A stretch of 64,000 nt of DNA. It comes from Deinococcus detaillensis (lineage in GTDB: Bacteria; Deinococcota; Deinococci; Deinococcales; Deinococcaceae). Shown here piece after piece: positions 24,300-33,900 of this stretch; position 1 is the stretch's first letter, and every line of letters begins with the position of its first letter. Made by a program: the position numbers and the translations under genes. Location of the stretch: assembly GCF_007280555.1 (NCBI RefSeq), contig NZ_VKDB01000009.1, positions 1 to 64,000 on the forward strand, given 5' to 3'. The notes below the pieces were generated by a model. That model worked only from the letters and a program-made list of their open reading frames with translations, was not told the origin of the DNA and searched no databases.

Positions 24300-26195
24300 C
24301 TACTCTCGCAGTTCGAGGTCACTTACCAGAGAATGCCAAGTCACGACCTGAATCATGATCTGCTCGTCTTCAGGCGACAGCACCAAGGATTCCACAGTTG
24401 CCAGCCTCCGATAGAGGTCTCCCACTGCCCGGTGAAGATCCGGACAGCGGGAGACCAGATCATCCACCCTCAGATCCATCAGAGTGACCTGGCGCTGCGC
24501 CTCACTGGGATCAAGGCGCTCCAACTGGGTCACCACGTAGCGGTGATGGACCACTGCGCGCCACCGCTCCAACTGGCTGATCGAGACGGTGAAATCGGGA
24601 ATCCCTTCTGGTTGCCCGGAGTTGCAGAGCTGCCAGGCCGTCCGCTCAGCGGCAGGCAGACACTTGACGATTTCGTGTAACCAGCGCTCCCCTGCCCGGC
24701 GACGCGGATCTTGGGGACGGTGCAGCCACGCCCAGACGGGCACGGTCAGTTCAAGCAGTGGAGACTGCCGGGGCAAATTCCGGTCAGCCCTGGTGATCTC
24801 GGCAGACCATTTCTGCGGACTGGCTTCCAATGCCACCACCTGAGACACCGGACGTGCTTTCCAGATGACTGGAGCGGGAGGTTGAAGCGGTGGAGCGCGC
24901 CGAGCGTCCGCTGTCTGGTTGACGAGCTGAACCAGCGACTCAGGCACAAACCGGTGGCCCCGCCGCAGATTGCGCCGGATCTGAGCATTCACCAGTTCGG
25001 TATCGGCGTTGGTCGTTTTGGTTGTGGCGTAGGCCAGACAAGCGTCCCAGTATTGACGCAGCGCCCAAAGGATCCGTCCGAGCGGGGCTGAAACACCTGT
25101 GCTTGGGTCTTTGACCCGCTGGCTCCACTGCCGCACATCCTCTCTCCAGAGTTCCAAGCCACGCTTGAAGTCGCTCGGTGGACGGGTCACGTCGTACAGC
25201 TCATAAAGCGCTTCCCGGAAGAGATACGCCCTCCAGAGGAGCTGGGGCGGTGACGTCGCACTTTCTCCCCCCTCCACTTTCAGGAGCGCCCAGAATGCCA
25301 GGTCCGCTGGCGTCAAGTTTCGCCAGCGGCGCAGCACCAGGGTCCGCAGACTCAGGTACGGGTAGGCCGCCGCACCGAACTGGCGCAACGCCTGGGCCTG
25401 CCCGATCGCGTCATCCTCCCAGCGCTCCAGCATCACCCGCGCCGCCAGCGTCAGCACGTCCCGGTCCACCACCTGCAGAACATGCCGTTTGTCCACGACG
25501 AAAATGGCAGACGGCCACCGCGCCTTGGCTGCCTGAAACTGCTCGACGTTCATATCGAGTGCCACCTGCTTGGTCTCCGGCAGGTCAGTCATAAATCCTG
25601 GTAAATCCACCTGGTCGGCTTTGCCCTGGATGATGCTACTCACCTTCCGGAGGGCCAGGATGCGCCCGGTATCGAGATCGACCGCCACCAGAAAACGTGA
25701 TTTGGCGATGTAGATATCATCAAGTCCGAGCCGTTCAATGCGGCTGACCTCGGGTTCAGGCACGGTCCGGGGAGACTGGTCTGCCGGTGAAGAAAGCCGC
25801 CGCCGGGCTGCGTCATGGAGCCGCTGGACTGCCGATGGGGAAAGCAGCAGCCGAGCCGCCAGGCCCCGCTGAGGTTCGAGTCCCCGTCGGCGAACAATGT
25901 AGCGGGCCAAAGCACCGGTCACTCTGCCCTGACGGTCCGGCAACTCGCACATCACCAGCAACCCGGTGTCCGGACAGGTCGCTCGCCCCTCGGTGATCGT
26001 CAATCGCACCGGATGGTCTCCGAATGGCAGGTGCAGCACGGTGATCGGTGGATCATGCCGCACGGCGTGCCTGCCCTGGCAGTGCGGACACAGCACGGTC
26101 TCGACTGCACGTACGACAACGTCGTATGGCCCGGTCTCGTCCCCCTCAGCGGGCAACAGCACCTCAACCAGAGTGAGTTGATCGCCCAGCGGCAT
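24300..26195 (-). CDS. ISL3-like DDE protein, divergent member of an unknown gene pair
   Basis: A 631-aa protein. The N-terminal region carries CPHCQGRHAVRH and later CPDTG, a possible zinc site. The core shows the ISL3-type DDE order: ERLGLDDIYIAKSRFLVAVDLDTGRIL (first Asp), VALDMNVEQFQAAKARWPSAIFVVDKRHVLQVV (second Asp), NADTELVNAQIRRNLRRGHRF (Glu with RR.G pattern). Compared with ordinary ISL3 transposases (about 400-550 aa) it is longer, with about 190 extra C-terminal residues. No stop or shift interrupts it. The start at 26195 was chosen because residues upstream belong to the opposite gene; its divergent neighbour starts 27 bp away. It is either a transposase of an unusual two-gene element or a domesticated derivative. 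Confidence 0.75.
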   Translation of the reverse strand: MPLGDQLTLVEVLLPAEGDETGPYDVVVRAVETVLCPHCQGRHAVRHDPPITVLHLPFGDHPVRLTITEGRATCPDTGLLVMCELPDRQGRVTGALARYIVRRRGLEPQRGLAARLLLSPSAVQRLHDAARRRLSSPADQSPRTVPEPEVSRIERLGLDDIYIAKSRFLVAVDLDTGRILALRKVSSIIQGKADQVDLPGFMTDLPETKQVALDMNVEQFQAAKARWPSAIFVVDKRHVLQVVDRDVLTLAARVMLERWEDDAIGQAQALRQFGAAAYPYLSLRTLVLRRWRNLTPADLAFWALLKVEGGESATSPPQLLWRAYLFREALYELYDVTRPPSDFKRGLELWREDVRQWSQRVKDPSTGVSAPLGRILWALRQYWDACLAYATTKTTNADTELVNAQIRRNLRRGHRFVPESLVQLVNQTADARRAPPLQPPAPVIWKARPVSQVVALEASPQKWSAEITRADRNLPRQSPLLELTVPVWAWLHRPQDPRRRAGERWLHEIVKCLPAAERTAWQLCNSGQPEGIPDFTVSISQLERWRAVVHHRYVVTQLERLDPSEAQRQVTLMDLRVDDLVSRCPDLHRAVGDLYRRLATVESLVLSPEDEQIMIQVVTWHSLVSDLELRE

Positions 26196-26222
26196 GAATG
26201 GGATAGCATCCACCCACCCAAT

Positions 26223-27587
26223 ATGACGCAGCTGTATCCCGCCTTCACCGCCCTCCTCTACCTTCAGGAGTTGACCCGCACACTGAGCACAGAGCCGGTG
26301 GACTCCACGAACAACGCCCCACGGTCGTTTGCTCGCTGGATGCTGCCGGAACAGCAACTGCTGGCGGCCCTGACCGTTCACGGCGTGAGCGCGGACGCCA
26401 TCGCCAAGGTGGTGCAACGCACCCGGAACGCCATCGAACGCCGGAATCAGGATATTGAGGCAGGAAAGACCCGGGCTGCGTCCATCAAGGATCTGCCGCT
26501 CAGTCCCCTGAAACTCAGCGAGCGCGACGTGGAACTGCTGATCCGCTGGGCTGAGCCGCCGCTGCGTAACCCACTCGGCTGGCAATACGGTGCGCCCTGG
26601 GTCACCGATGTGCTGGCTCCGTCGACGCACCCGGTTCTGCGGATCGTCGAAGTGCATCCGGATCAGTCGCCGCTGAAGACCACCGGACGGGAACCGAGGG
26701 ACGCGGCGTATGAGGAGATGGCGGCGCGGGTCACCTGGGTCGATGTGGCTACCCGCCTGACGCATCAGTCCGGCCAGATCCTGCTGCCCTGGCCAGATGA
26801 TCACCAGACCCAGCAGCTGGCCATCCGGGAGGCCCTGCGGCGCGCCAAGGGCAAATCACCGCCGAAACGAACCGTCCTCGAGTTCCCCTTCCGTGACCCC
26901 CGGCAACAGCAACAGGCGACGGTCCTGATCGACCGCCCAGAAGCCTGGTTCCTGGCGGACATCGCCAAAGTGCAGGCCCAGGTCGTCGTCCTGGTGATCC
27001 CGGCGCTGCTGGCTCCGGCGGACCCACGTCCACCGCCAGTCCCTCCGACCCAGAGACCTGTATGGCCTCACCTCCTGACGAAAGCGGAACTGCCCGCTCT
27101 GCTACGGGCTGTATCGCCAGCCGCCGCCAAAGTGAACTGGGCGAACCGGGAGCACCTGATCGAGCGTTGGAGTGAGAAGCGGCGAGTCGAGGTCATCCAG
27201 CAGCACGGCGTTCCCAATACGACCCACATACCTGCGAGACTGGACTGGCCAGCCCTGCGGATTCTTCCACCCAGCGGTCAGGTGGTGGCCCACCGAAAGG
27301 AATTGCTCGTCCGGGCTGCCGTCTGGTACAGCCTGACGCAGCAGCGGACAGCCCATTTGCCTGAAGACCTGACGCAGCACCTGGATACGCTACTGCCCCG
27401 TCATGCCTCAGACCATGTCTCGCTGATCTGTGACGCCTTGACCGGTCCCGGTCCAACATCCGTTCCCACATCTGAGGCCGTGCTGGCCCGGATCTGGGCA
27501 GATGTCCGACACCTCAGTGACCCAGGCCCAAGTGACCTTCAGTTCGCCGTCGGCACCCACGAGATCATGGACTACATCGGTCACTGA
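26223..27587 (+). CDS. Unknown 454-aa protein with Myb/GcrA-like N-terminal domain
   Basis: Residues about 30-75 (FARWMLPEQQLLAALTVHGVSADAIAKVVQRTRNAIERRNQDI) resemble the Myb/SANT or GcrA type of DNA-binding helices (W...E...L..L...G.S...IA....RTRNAI..R). The rest is not recognised. It has a central beta-rich part (RTVLEFPFRDPRQQQQATVLIDRPEAWFL, VQAQVVVLVIPAL), then Pro-rich linkers and helices. The start at ATG 26223 is inferred; the frame is open 400 bases upstream but that part is antisense to the neighbour and low-quality. With only 27 bp between the starts, each promoter must lie inside the other gene. Confidence 0.65.
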   Translation: MTQLYPAFTALLYLQELTRTLSTEPVDSTNNAPRSFARWMLPEQQLLAALTVHGVSADAIAKVVQRTRNAIERRNQDIEAGKTRAASIKDLPLSPLKLSERDVELLIRWAEPPLRNPLGWQYGAPWVTDVLAPSTHPVLRIVEVHPDQSPLKTTGREPRDAAYEEMAARVTWVDVATRLTHQSGQILLPWPDDHQTQQLAIREALRRAKGKSPPKRTVLEFPFRDPRQQQQATVLIDRPEAWFLADIAKVQAQVVVLVIPALLAPADPRPPPVPPTQRPVWPHLLTKAELPALLRAVSPAAAKVNWANREHLIERWSEKRRVEVIQQHGVPNTTHIPARLDWPALRILPPSGQVVAHRKELLVRAAVWYSLTQQRTAHLPEDLTQHLDTLLPRHASDHVSLICDALTGPGPTSVPTSEAVLARIWADVRHLSDPGPSDLQFAVGTHEIMDYIGH

Positions 27588-27821
27588 CAGGTCAATACGG
27601 AGCGAAGAGCACAGGAGGAGCGCTCAAAGAACATCGAACTTCCTCAGACATGAAGAGAATTCCTTTCGAAAACGAATTTCCGCCCCATTGCCTGACGATT
27701 CTTTCGGCAAAAAGCTCACCAAATACGACTGTAGAAATTTTCAGCAATGGCTTCAGGTGAGCAATCTACCTACGTGACTTCTAGCCGCCTTACCATTATA
27801 GTCTTTCGTAAGGAGGAAGCC
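27588..27821. other. 234-bp gap before the toxin-antitoxin pair
   Basis: AT-richer than the flanking genes, with no supported gene. AAGGAGGAAGCC just before 27822 is a strong ribosome binding site. Confidence 0.4.
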
Positions 27822-28061
27822 ATGCGTGTAATTGCGACGATGACCAGCAAGGGGCAAGTCACGGTGCCCCGTGAGGTGCGCGAAAAATTGGGACTGAAAC
27901 AGGGCGACGGCCTGGTCTTTGAGATCGAAGGGAACACCATCACCCTGCTCACGCCCCAGGAGGACAACCCGTTCGACGCCTTCATCGGCACCCTCCCGCC
28001 ACTGCCTCAAGACGCCAGAAGTTTCTGGCGAGAGCGGCGTGATGGAGACGCCGAGGAGTGA
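27822..28061 (+). CDS. AbrB/SpoVT-type antitoxin (VapB-like)
   Basis: A 79-aa protein: MRVIATMTSKGQVTVPREVREKLGLKQGDGLVFEIEGNTITL is a complete swapped-hairpin AbrB domain (residues 1-45), followed by a short acidic-basic tail (FIGTLPPLPQDARSFWRERR) that would bind the toxin. AAGGAGGAAGCC fixes the start. The stop overlaps the toxin start by 4 bases (GTGA). The complex normally represses its own promoter. Confidence 0.9.
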   Translation: MRVIATMTSKGQVTVPREVREKLGLKQGDGLVFEIEGNTITLLTPQEDNPFDAFIGTLPPLPQDARSFWRERRDGDAEE

Positions 28062-28477
28062 GTCACTGCATCGACACCAACGTACTCAGCGCGCTGCTCA
28101 GTGCCGAACCCAACGCCCACCGCATTTCCAGTGCCCTGAATGTCCTACGTGCCGCCGGACCGCTGATCATTCACGGCAGCGTCTACGCTGAGTTGCTGGC
28201 CGCTCCAGGCAATACGCCGAATCACCTGGACGGCTTCCTGAAGCGGGGCCAGATTCAAGTCGATTGGGACACGGGTGAATCCATCTGGCAGGCGAGTGGC
28301 CGGGCCTACAGCGCATATGCCAAAAGAAGGAGCAAATCTGGCGGCGGTAAGCCCAGACGCATCCTGGCCGATTTTCTGATCGGTGCACATGCGCTCTCAC
28401 TCGGAGCCGGTCTGGTGACGCTCGACGAGACCCACTACCGCAGCGCTTACCCGAACTTGCCGCTGGTGCTGCCCTAA
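28058..28477 (+). CDS. PIN-domain toxin (VapC-like ribonuclease)
   Basis: A 139-aa PIN protein with the acidic set in place: D6 (IDTNVL), E45 (VYAELLA), D105 (ILADFLIGAHA) and D123 (VTLDETHY). Such toxins cut tRNA or rRNA when the antitoxin is lost, stabilising the plasmid. GTG start coupled to the antitoxin gene. The pair lies between the two iteron arrays, where an addiction module would be expected. Confidence 0.9.
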   Translation: MSHCIDTNVLSALLSAEPNAHRISSALNVLRAAGPLIIHGSVYAELLAAPGNTPNHLDGFLKRGQIQVDWDTGESIWQASGRAYSAYAKRRSKSGGGKPRRILADFLIGAHALSLGAGLVTLDETHYRSAYPNLPLVLP

Positions 28478-28678
28478 ATGATCGCATCAAATAAGATGAA
28501 TAGCTACTTTGGAGAAAGCCTGTGCTCAAAGGAGATCTGGAGTGCGGGCCATCCATCTCGGAAGTGCCGAAGCTGTTTACTCGCTGACAGTCATTCTCAC
28601 TCTTGGCTCTCAGAAATCGGACAGTCTTTGTCAGTCTTAAATTTGGCTCGTCTTCAGACCCATATCACCGTTTGCCAA

Positions 28679-29065
28679 TAGCGATACCTTTGCGGGGAAA
28701 ATGACCCATAAAGCCAATTTTGAGCGCTTGGACATCGACTGGAGAGTAGCGATACCTTTGCGGGATTTTTGTATTGAAATTCAATAACTACTGGCCTAGA
28801 CAGGGTTGAGCCTGCTTTCACCCTGTAGCGATACCTTTGCGGGATTTGGGAAAAGAATAGCGATACCTTTGCGGGATTTGGGAAAGCTTCCCATAGCGAT
28901 ACCTTTGCGGGGAAAATGGCTGATACCCGTTCTGGACGTTATTTACACATTTCTTGAAGCCACAGGACTCCATTCAGACCATTAGCGATACCTTTGCGGG
29001 GAAACATTCCAAAACTAGCGATACCTTTGCGGGATTTGGAGACAAAATAGCGATACCTTTGCGGG
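28679..29065 (+). repeat. Eight 18-bp iterons upstream of repA
   Basis: TAGCGATACCTTTGCGGG occurs eight times, all on the plus strand and without mismatch: starts 28679, 28747, 28826, 28858, 28894, 28983, 29016 and 29048. After the repeat the sequence is GAAA or ATTT. Spacing is 32-36 bp for neighbours with gaps of 68-89 bp. Directly upstream of a replication initiator gene, this is an iteron-type origin. It shares no sequence with the array at 23576-23805. Confidence 0.92.
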
Positions 29066-29110
29066 GAAAAACTGGAAAAAGCCGTCTGGGACGCTCGTCA
29101 GATTTGTCCT

Positions 29111-29161
29111 TGTTGTTGTTTTTTTATATCTTTTAAAGTAGTTAAAGAACAACAACAGGAG
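29111..29161 (+). promoter_or_regulatory. Hairpin that may cover the repA ribosome binding site
   Basis: TGTTGTTGTT (29111-29120) can pair with AACAACAACA (29148-29157), whose 3' end runs into the AGGAG that serves the repA ATG at 29167. A T-run follows the left arm. Pairing would partly hide the ribosome binding site and so limit RepA synthesis. The stem is A/U-rich in part, so its strength is uncertain. Confidence 0.4.
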
Positions 29162-29166
29162 CACGG

Positions 29167-30561
29167 ATGCCGAACAAGCCAAAAACTCCAAATTTGCATG
29201 ATGAGCTGAATTTTGCTCGCTTTGGCGTGATCAGCATGCACTCCCGAATCGATCAGCAAATCACCAGTTGGCAAACCGAGTTCACCGTCAACGGTCGAAC
29301 ATTCAGAATTGAGGCGATAACGCCAGTCGGACGTCCCCACGGAATCGATACCGATACATTGGTATCTCTGGAAACGCTCTTTGTCGCCAACGGCTGTCCT
29401 GAGGACAACTGGGTGCACACCACGGCTTATGAAGTTCGGGAGTTGATGGGGCTTGCCAACAACGGCGAGAACTATCACCGCCTGAGACAGAGTATCCGGC
29501 GGTTGTATTTCACCAGCATCCTGGTGGGTCGAAAGACTACCCTAACCAGATCCCAGAAGGTAGCCTGGGACAACGTCGGGGTGCGCTTTCTGGATGGACT
29601 GCGCTACAGAGATAGCGAGGATGATGGTGAACTGAGTACGCTTGACAGTGACGCGACTCTCAGTATCCGGCTGGGTGAGCAACTTGCCGCCAGTATCCGG
29701 GCCGGTATCTCACAGGTGCTAGACGGCCAACTGCTCTATCAGCTGGAGCAGCCGCCCGCTCGGGCGCTTTACCGCACCATGCAGGCGCACCGCCGTCAAG
29801 ACGACGGTACTTTGCTGAGTGAGCTGCGTGTGCCCCTTACAGAGTGGCGACAAGCCACTGGACTGACTGCTGACCGTAGTGATCTGGTGCGCCGCGCTCT
29901 GGAGGCGGCGCACCAGGAGCTGATCGCCAACCGATATCTGGAAAGCGCAGTGATCGAAGGACGCGGTAAGAAGGCGGTCGCACATTACACCTTTGCGGAC
30001 GTCAATGCCGCAGATCCGGTGCTGGTGGTGTTGCTGCGGCAGGCTGGTGTGGCTGTCACGCGGGCAACGATTCTGGCTAGCCGTTATCCTGACCGAGTGG
30101 AAACTGCCCTGCAATTTCTAGCCTCTCGTCAGCGCACTGTTGGGAGCGTCCGTAATCCGGGTGGATTGGTGGCCGATTTTCTGGAGCGTCCGGACAAGTA
30201 CGAGATTCTTCAAGAAGTTGTTTCGCCTGAATCGCAGCTTCAAGAGCGCCGACAGCTTCTAAAACAACAGAAAGTAGCCGCTGAGCATTTGGTTCAGCAG
30301 CAAGCTGACGCACACCTTGAGCAGCTAAGAGCCGCTTCACCTACAGAACAGTGGGTGGCCCAGCGCTCGACTCTGCAATTGATGCTCAAAAAGCATTTAA
30401 GTGCCGCACAGTGGCAAGAGCTTGAGGCTTTAGCTCAGCGCGGTGACATCTTGGCGGTTGACCTGTCCAGTTCGCTCATTGAGGCGACGGCGAAGTCCTG
30501 TCTGTCAGACCGGATTGAACAGCTCAAGCGCCATCTCAGTCCCCTGCTGGCATTCCAATGA
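29167..30561 (+). CDS. repA: Plasmid replication initiator RepA
   Basis: A 464-aa initiator with two winged-helix-like parts. The first (about residues 35-250) includes FTVNGRTFRIEAITPVGRPHGIDTDTL, YEVRELMGLANNGENYHRLRQSIRRLYFTSI and LYQLEQPPARALYRTMQAHR. The second has WRQATGL.ADRSDLVRRALEAAHQELIANRYL. This matches the RepA/TrfA-like initiators of large plasmids (replication initiator protein A type). The C-terminal 150 residues are helical and Gln-rich. The array of eight iterons 100 bp upstream is its expected binding site. Confidence 0.88.
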   Translation: MPNKPKTPNLHDELNFARFGVISMHSRIDQQITSWQTEFTVNGRTFRIEAITPVGRPHGIDTDTLVSLETLFVANGCPEDNWVHTTAYEVRELMGLANNGENYHRLRQSIRRLYFTSILVGRKTTLTRSQKVAWDNVGVRFLDGLRYRDSEDDGELSTLDSDATLSIRLGEQLAASIRAGISQVLDGQLLYQLEQPPARALYRTMQAHRRQDDGTLLSELRVPLTEWRQATGLTADRSDLVRRALEAAHQELIANRYLESAVIEGRGKKAVAHYTFADVNAADPVLVVLLRQAGVAVTRATILASRYPDRVETALQFLASRQRTVGSVRNPGGLVADFLERPDKYEILQEVVSPESQLQERRQLLKQQKVAAEHLVQQQADAHLEQLRAASPTEQWVAQRSTLQLMLKKHLSAAQWQELEALAQRGDILAVDLSSSLIEATAKSCLSDRIEQLKRHLSPLLAFQ

Positions 30562-30967
30562 CTGTGAGGATGGATGGAGAGGGACAGTGCATATGCTTGA
30601 ATTGCCCTTGGGCCTCCCCGTTAGTGAGGGTGACCCAGTTTTGCGCTTCTTCCAGCATTTCCGTGCAATGGTGAGGGCTGAGTCTTTGTCCCAGTTTCAA
30701 AACCCGAAAACATGACGTCGAAGACGGTGTTGCACCACCTGAGTTCAGCGAACTTACCTCTGAAATGGTCTACTGCACAGAATCAGCGGAAGAACCGCAG
30801 AATCGGGGCAGGCCCATCGCTCAGGTGTGTCGTCGGCAGTAGATCCAAATTTCGGATGTGAGACTGAAGCTTGTTACTCGCTGGAGTTCCTGTGCTCGCG
30901 GCGTTCATTTCAGTCGATATCCCGTACCCTGTAAAGATGCACCGTTGTGTGAAGGACACTGGCCACC
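30562..30967 (+). other. 406-bp gap between repA and hsdR, with one tiny frame
   Basis: A 40-codon frame at 30593-30715 (MLELPLGLPVSEGDPVLRFFQHFRAMVRAES) is the only thing with coding flavour, and it has no recognised relatives. The rest shows no gene, repeat or clear terminator. The hsdR ATG at 30968 has a weak GAAGGACA upstream. Confidence 0.3.
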
Positions 30968-33900
30968 ATGTCTGAGGGGAATTTCAGTTTTCTGGCCCTG
31001 CAGGAGCCGCAACTGGCGCTGGTGGGCGGTCTGGCTGAAAAGTACTGGCTTGACGACGCCAACACCGCCCTGATGAAGACCCGTCAGTTCGCTGAACTGC
31101 TGGCGCAGAACGTGGCGGCCCGCACCGGTCTGCTGTTGGTGCCCGGCGAGTCGCAGTTGGCCCTTCTCGAGCGGCTCACGCGGGAAGCGGTGGTGCCGCC
31201 GGAAGCGGCCCGCCTCTTTCACGAGATCCGCAAATCAGGAAACCGGGCCAACCACACTCTGGAGGGCGACTCGGCCCAGGCGCTCTCTGAGCTTCGGTCG
31301 GCCTGGATTCTGAGTCTGTGGTACTGGCGCACCTTCTTTGAACCGGACTATCCGGTCGGGGCCTTCGTGCCTCCCGAGCCTTCCCTCACTGCCGCCGAAC
31401 TGCAACGCCAGCTGCTGGACGCTGAAGACGCCATCCGGCGTCAAGCCGAGCAGGTGACGCAGTTGCTTGCCGAGCGCCAGGCCAGTGGTCTTCAGCACAT
31501 TGAACAGGTTGTGATCGCTGCCGGACTGGCCGCTTCCAGGATCGAGCTGACTGAATCACAGACCCGCGAGCGGATTGACGAGCAGTTGCGAACCGCTGGC
31601 TGGGAAGTGGATACTGTTCAGTTGCGTTACAGCAAAGGCACGCGGCCACAGAAAGGCCGCAACCTCGCCATCGCCGAGTGGCCCACCTCCAGCGGCCCCG
31701 CCGATTACGCTCTGTTCATGGGCACGACGCCCACCGCTGTGGTGGAGGCCAAGCGTAAGAACAAAGCAGTCGTGGGGAGCTTGGAGCAATCAGCCCGCTA
31801 CAGCCGCACCTTCCGCCTGGACACGCCCGGACTGACGCTGCCCTATGGCCCCTGGGGAGAAGGACAGAACGCTTACCGGGTTCCTTTTCTGTATGCCACC
31901 AACGGACGCGCTTATCTGGCGCAGCTCCAGGCCGAGAGCGGGATCTGGTTTAGAGACGCGCGGCGCGGTGTCAATCCAGCCCATCCCCTCCCCGGCTGGC
32001 ATTCCCCGGCGGAACTCTCAGCGATGCTGGAGCAGGACACTGAGGCGGCGGACAGCGTCCTGACCACCGAGCCGCTGGATTACACCGTCGGGTTGCGTCC
32101 TTACCAGAAAGACGCCATCAAAGCGGTCGAGCAGGCCGTCGCGGTCGGTAAGCGAGAGATGCTGTTGGCGATGGCTACCGGCACCGGCAAGACCAAAACG
32201 GCCATCGCCCTGATTTACCGGCTGCTGAAGGCCGGGCGCTTCCGACGCGTGCTGTTTCTGGTGGACCGCGAAACGCTGGGTGAGCAGGCGGGCAACGACT
32301 TCAAAACCACCCGCCTGGAAGGTACACGAACCTTTGCCGAAACATTTAACCTCACGGCCATCGACGACGGCTCCATCGATACTGCCACCAGCGTCCACGT
32401 CGCCACCGTGCAGGGTCTGGTACGACGCGTGCTGGGGGATTCTCCGCCGTCAGTGGGCACCTATGACCTGATCGTCGTGGACGAGGCGCACCGGGGCTAC
32501 ACTTTGGACAAGGAGCTGAGTGAGGCCGAACTGGGCTGGCGCAGTGAGGCCGATTACGTCAACAAATACCGGCAGGTGCTGGAACACTTCGACGCCGTGA
32601 AGGTGGCCCTGACCGCCACGCCGGCCCTGCACACCACCCAGATTTTCGGCCTGCCGGTGTTTGCTTACACCTACCGTGAGGCGGTGCTGGACGGCTACCT
32701 GATCGACCATGACCCGCCCATCTTGATCAAAACCGAGTTGAGTGAAAACGGCATCCACTGGAAACGCGGCGAGGAGATTGCCACTTACACGCCCGGCGCT
32801 GATGTGACTGAGCTGTACCAGGCCCCAGACGACATTGGCCTGGAAGTGCAGGACTTTAACCGCAAGGTCATCGCGCAGGGCTTTAACCGGGCGGTGGCCG
32901 CCGAGCTGGCCCAGCAACTCAATCCGCACGGCCCCGAAAAGACCCTGATCTTCTGCGCCACTGACCGGCACGCCGACGAAGTGGTGCAGCTCCTGAAAGA
33001 CGCCTTCCGCGAGGTGTACGGCGAACTCGACGACAGTGCGGTGGTCAAGATCACTGGGGCCAGCGACCGCCCGCTGGAGCTGACCCGCCGCTACCGCAAC
33101 GAGCTGCTTCCTACCGTGGCCGTCACGGTGGACCTGCTGACCACTGGCATCGACGTTCCGCGCATCAGCAACCTGGTCTTCTTGAGACGGGTGGGCAGCC
33201 GCATTCTGTTCGAGCAGATGCTGGGCCGCGCCACGCGCCGCTGCGATGAGATCGGCAAGACCACCTTCCGCATTTACGATGCGGTGCGGGCGTACGAGGC
33301 CATTGTCGACTTCAGCACCATGCAGCCGGTGGTGACGCAGCCCAAGCGCAGCTTTTCCACCTTGCTGGGCGACATTGCCAGTGCGCCTACCCGCGAAGCC
33401 CGCGCCCTGCTGCGCGACGAGCTGAGCGCCAAGCTGGGGCGCATCAAGAACCGACTGACGCCCGCCGCTCTCGACACCTTCGAGGGCGAGACGGGGCAGA
33501 CCGTGGAAGCGTACTTGGCTGGCCTGCGCCAACTGGAGCCAGACGCCTTGCCCGCCTTGGTGGCCAAGCAGCAGACCGTCATGGAGATTTTGGACGGCGG
33601 GCGCATGCGGGGCGGCCAGCCGATCTTTATCAGCGACCACGAAGACCGCGTAACCGCTGTGGTGCAGGAGTATCCCGGCGGCGTGCGGGCCGAGGATTAC
33701 CTCAGCGGCTTCACGCGCTATGTGCAGGACAACCGTGACCGCGTGCCCGCTCTGCTGACGGTGCTGACCAAGCCCGGCAGTCTGACCCGCAGCAGTCTGC
33801 ATGAGCTGAGACGAGCGTTCGATCACGAGGGGTTCAGCGAGATCAGCCTGCAACGCGCCTTTGCCAGCGTAAAGCAGGTGGACGCCGCCGCCAGCATCAT

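Noticed and set aside
25815..26222. Upstream extension of the 454-aa protein to 590 aa
   Set aside because: The extra 136 residues are antisense to a well-supported gene and lack a coding pattern; ATG 26223 fits better.
26196..26804. Upstream extension of the ISL3-like protein to 834 aa
   Set aside because: The extension is antisense to the Myb-like gene and Arg/Pro/Gly-rich; the family-like sequence begins just after 26195.
28679..29065. CRISPR array
   Set aside because: Repeats of 18 bp with unequal spacers of 14-71 bp and no cas genes; position before repA marks them as iterons.
32450..33853. 467-codon frame antisense to hsdR
   Set aside because: Shadow of the helicase domain; no recognisable motifs.
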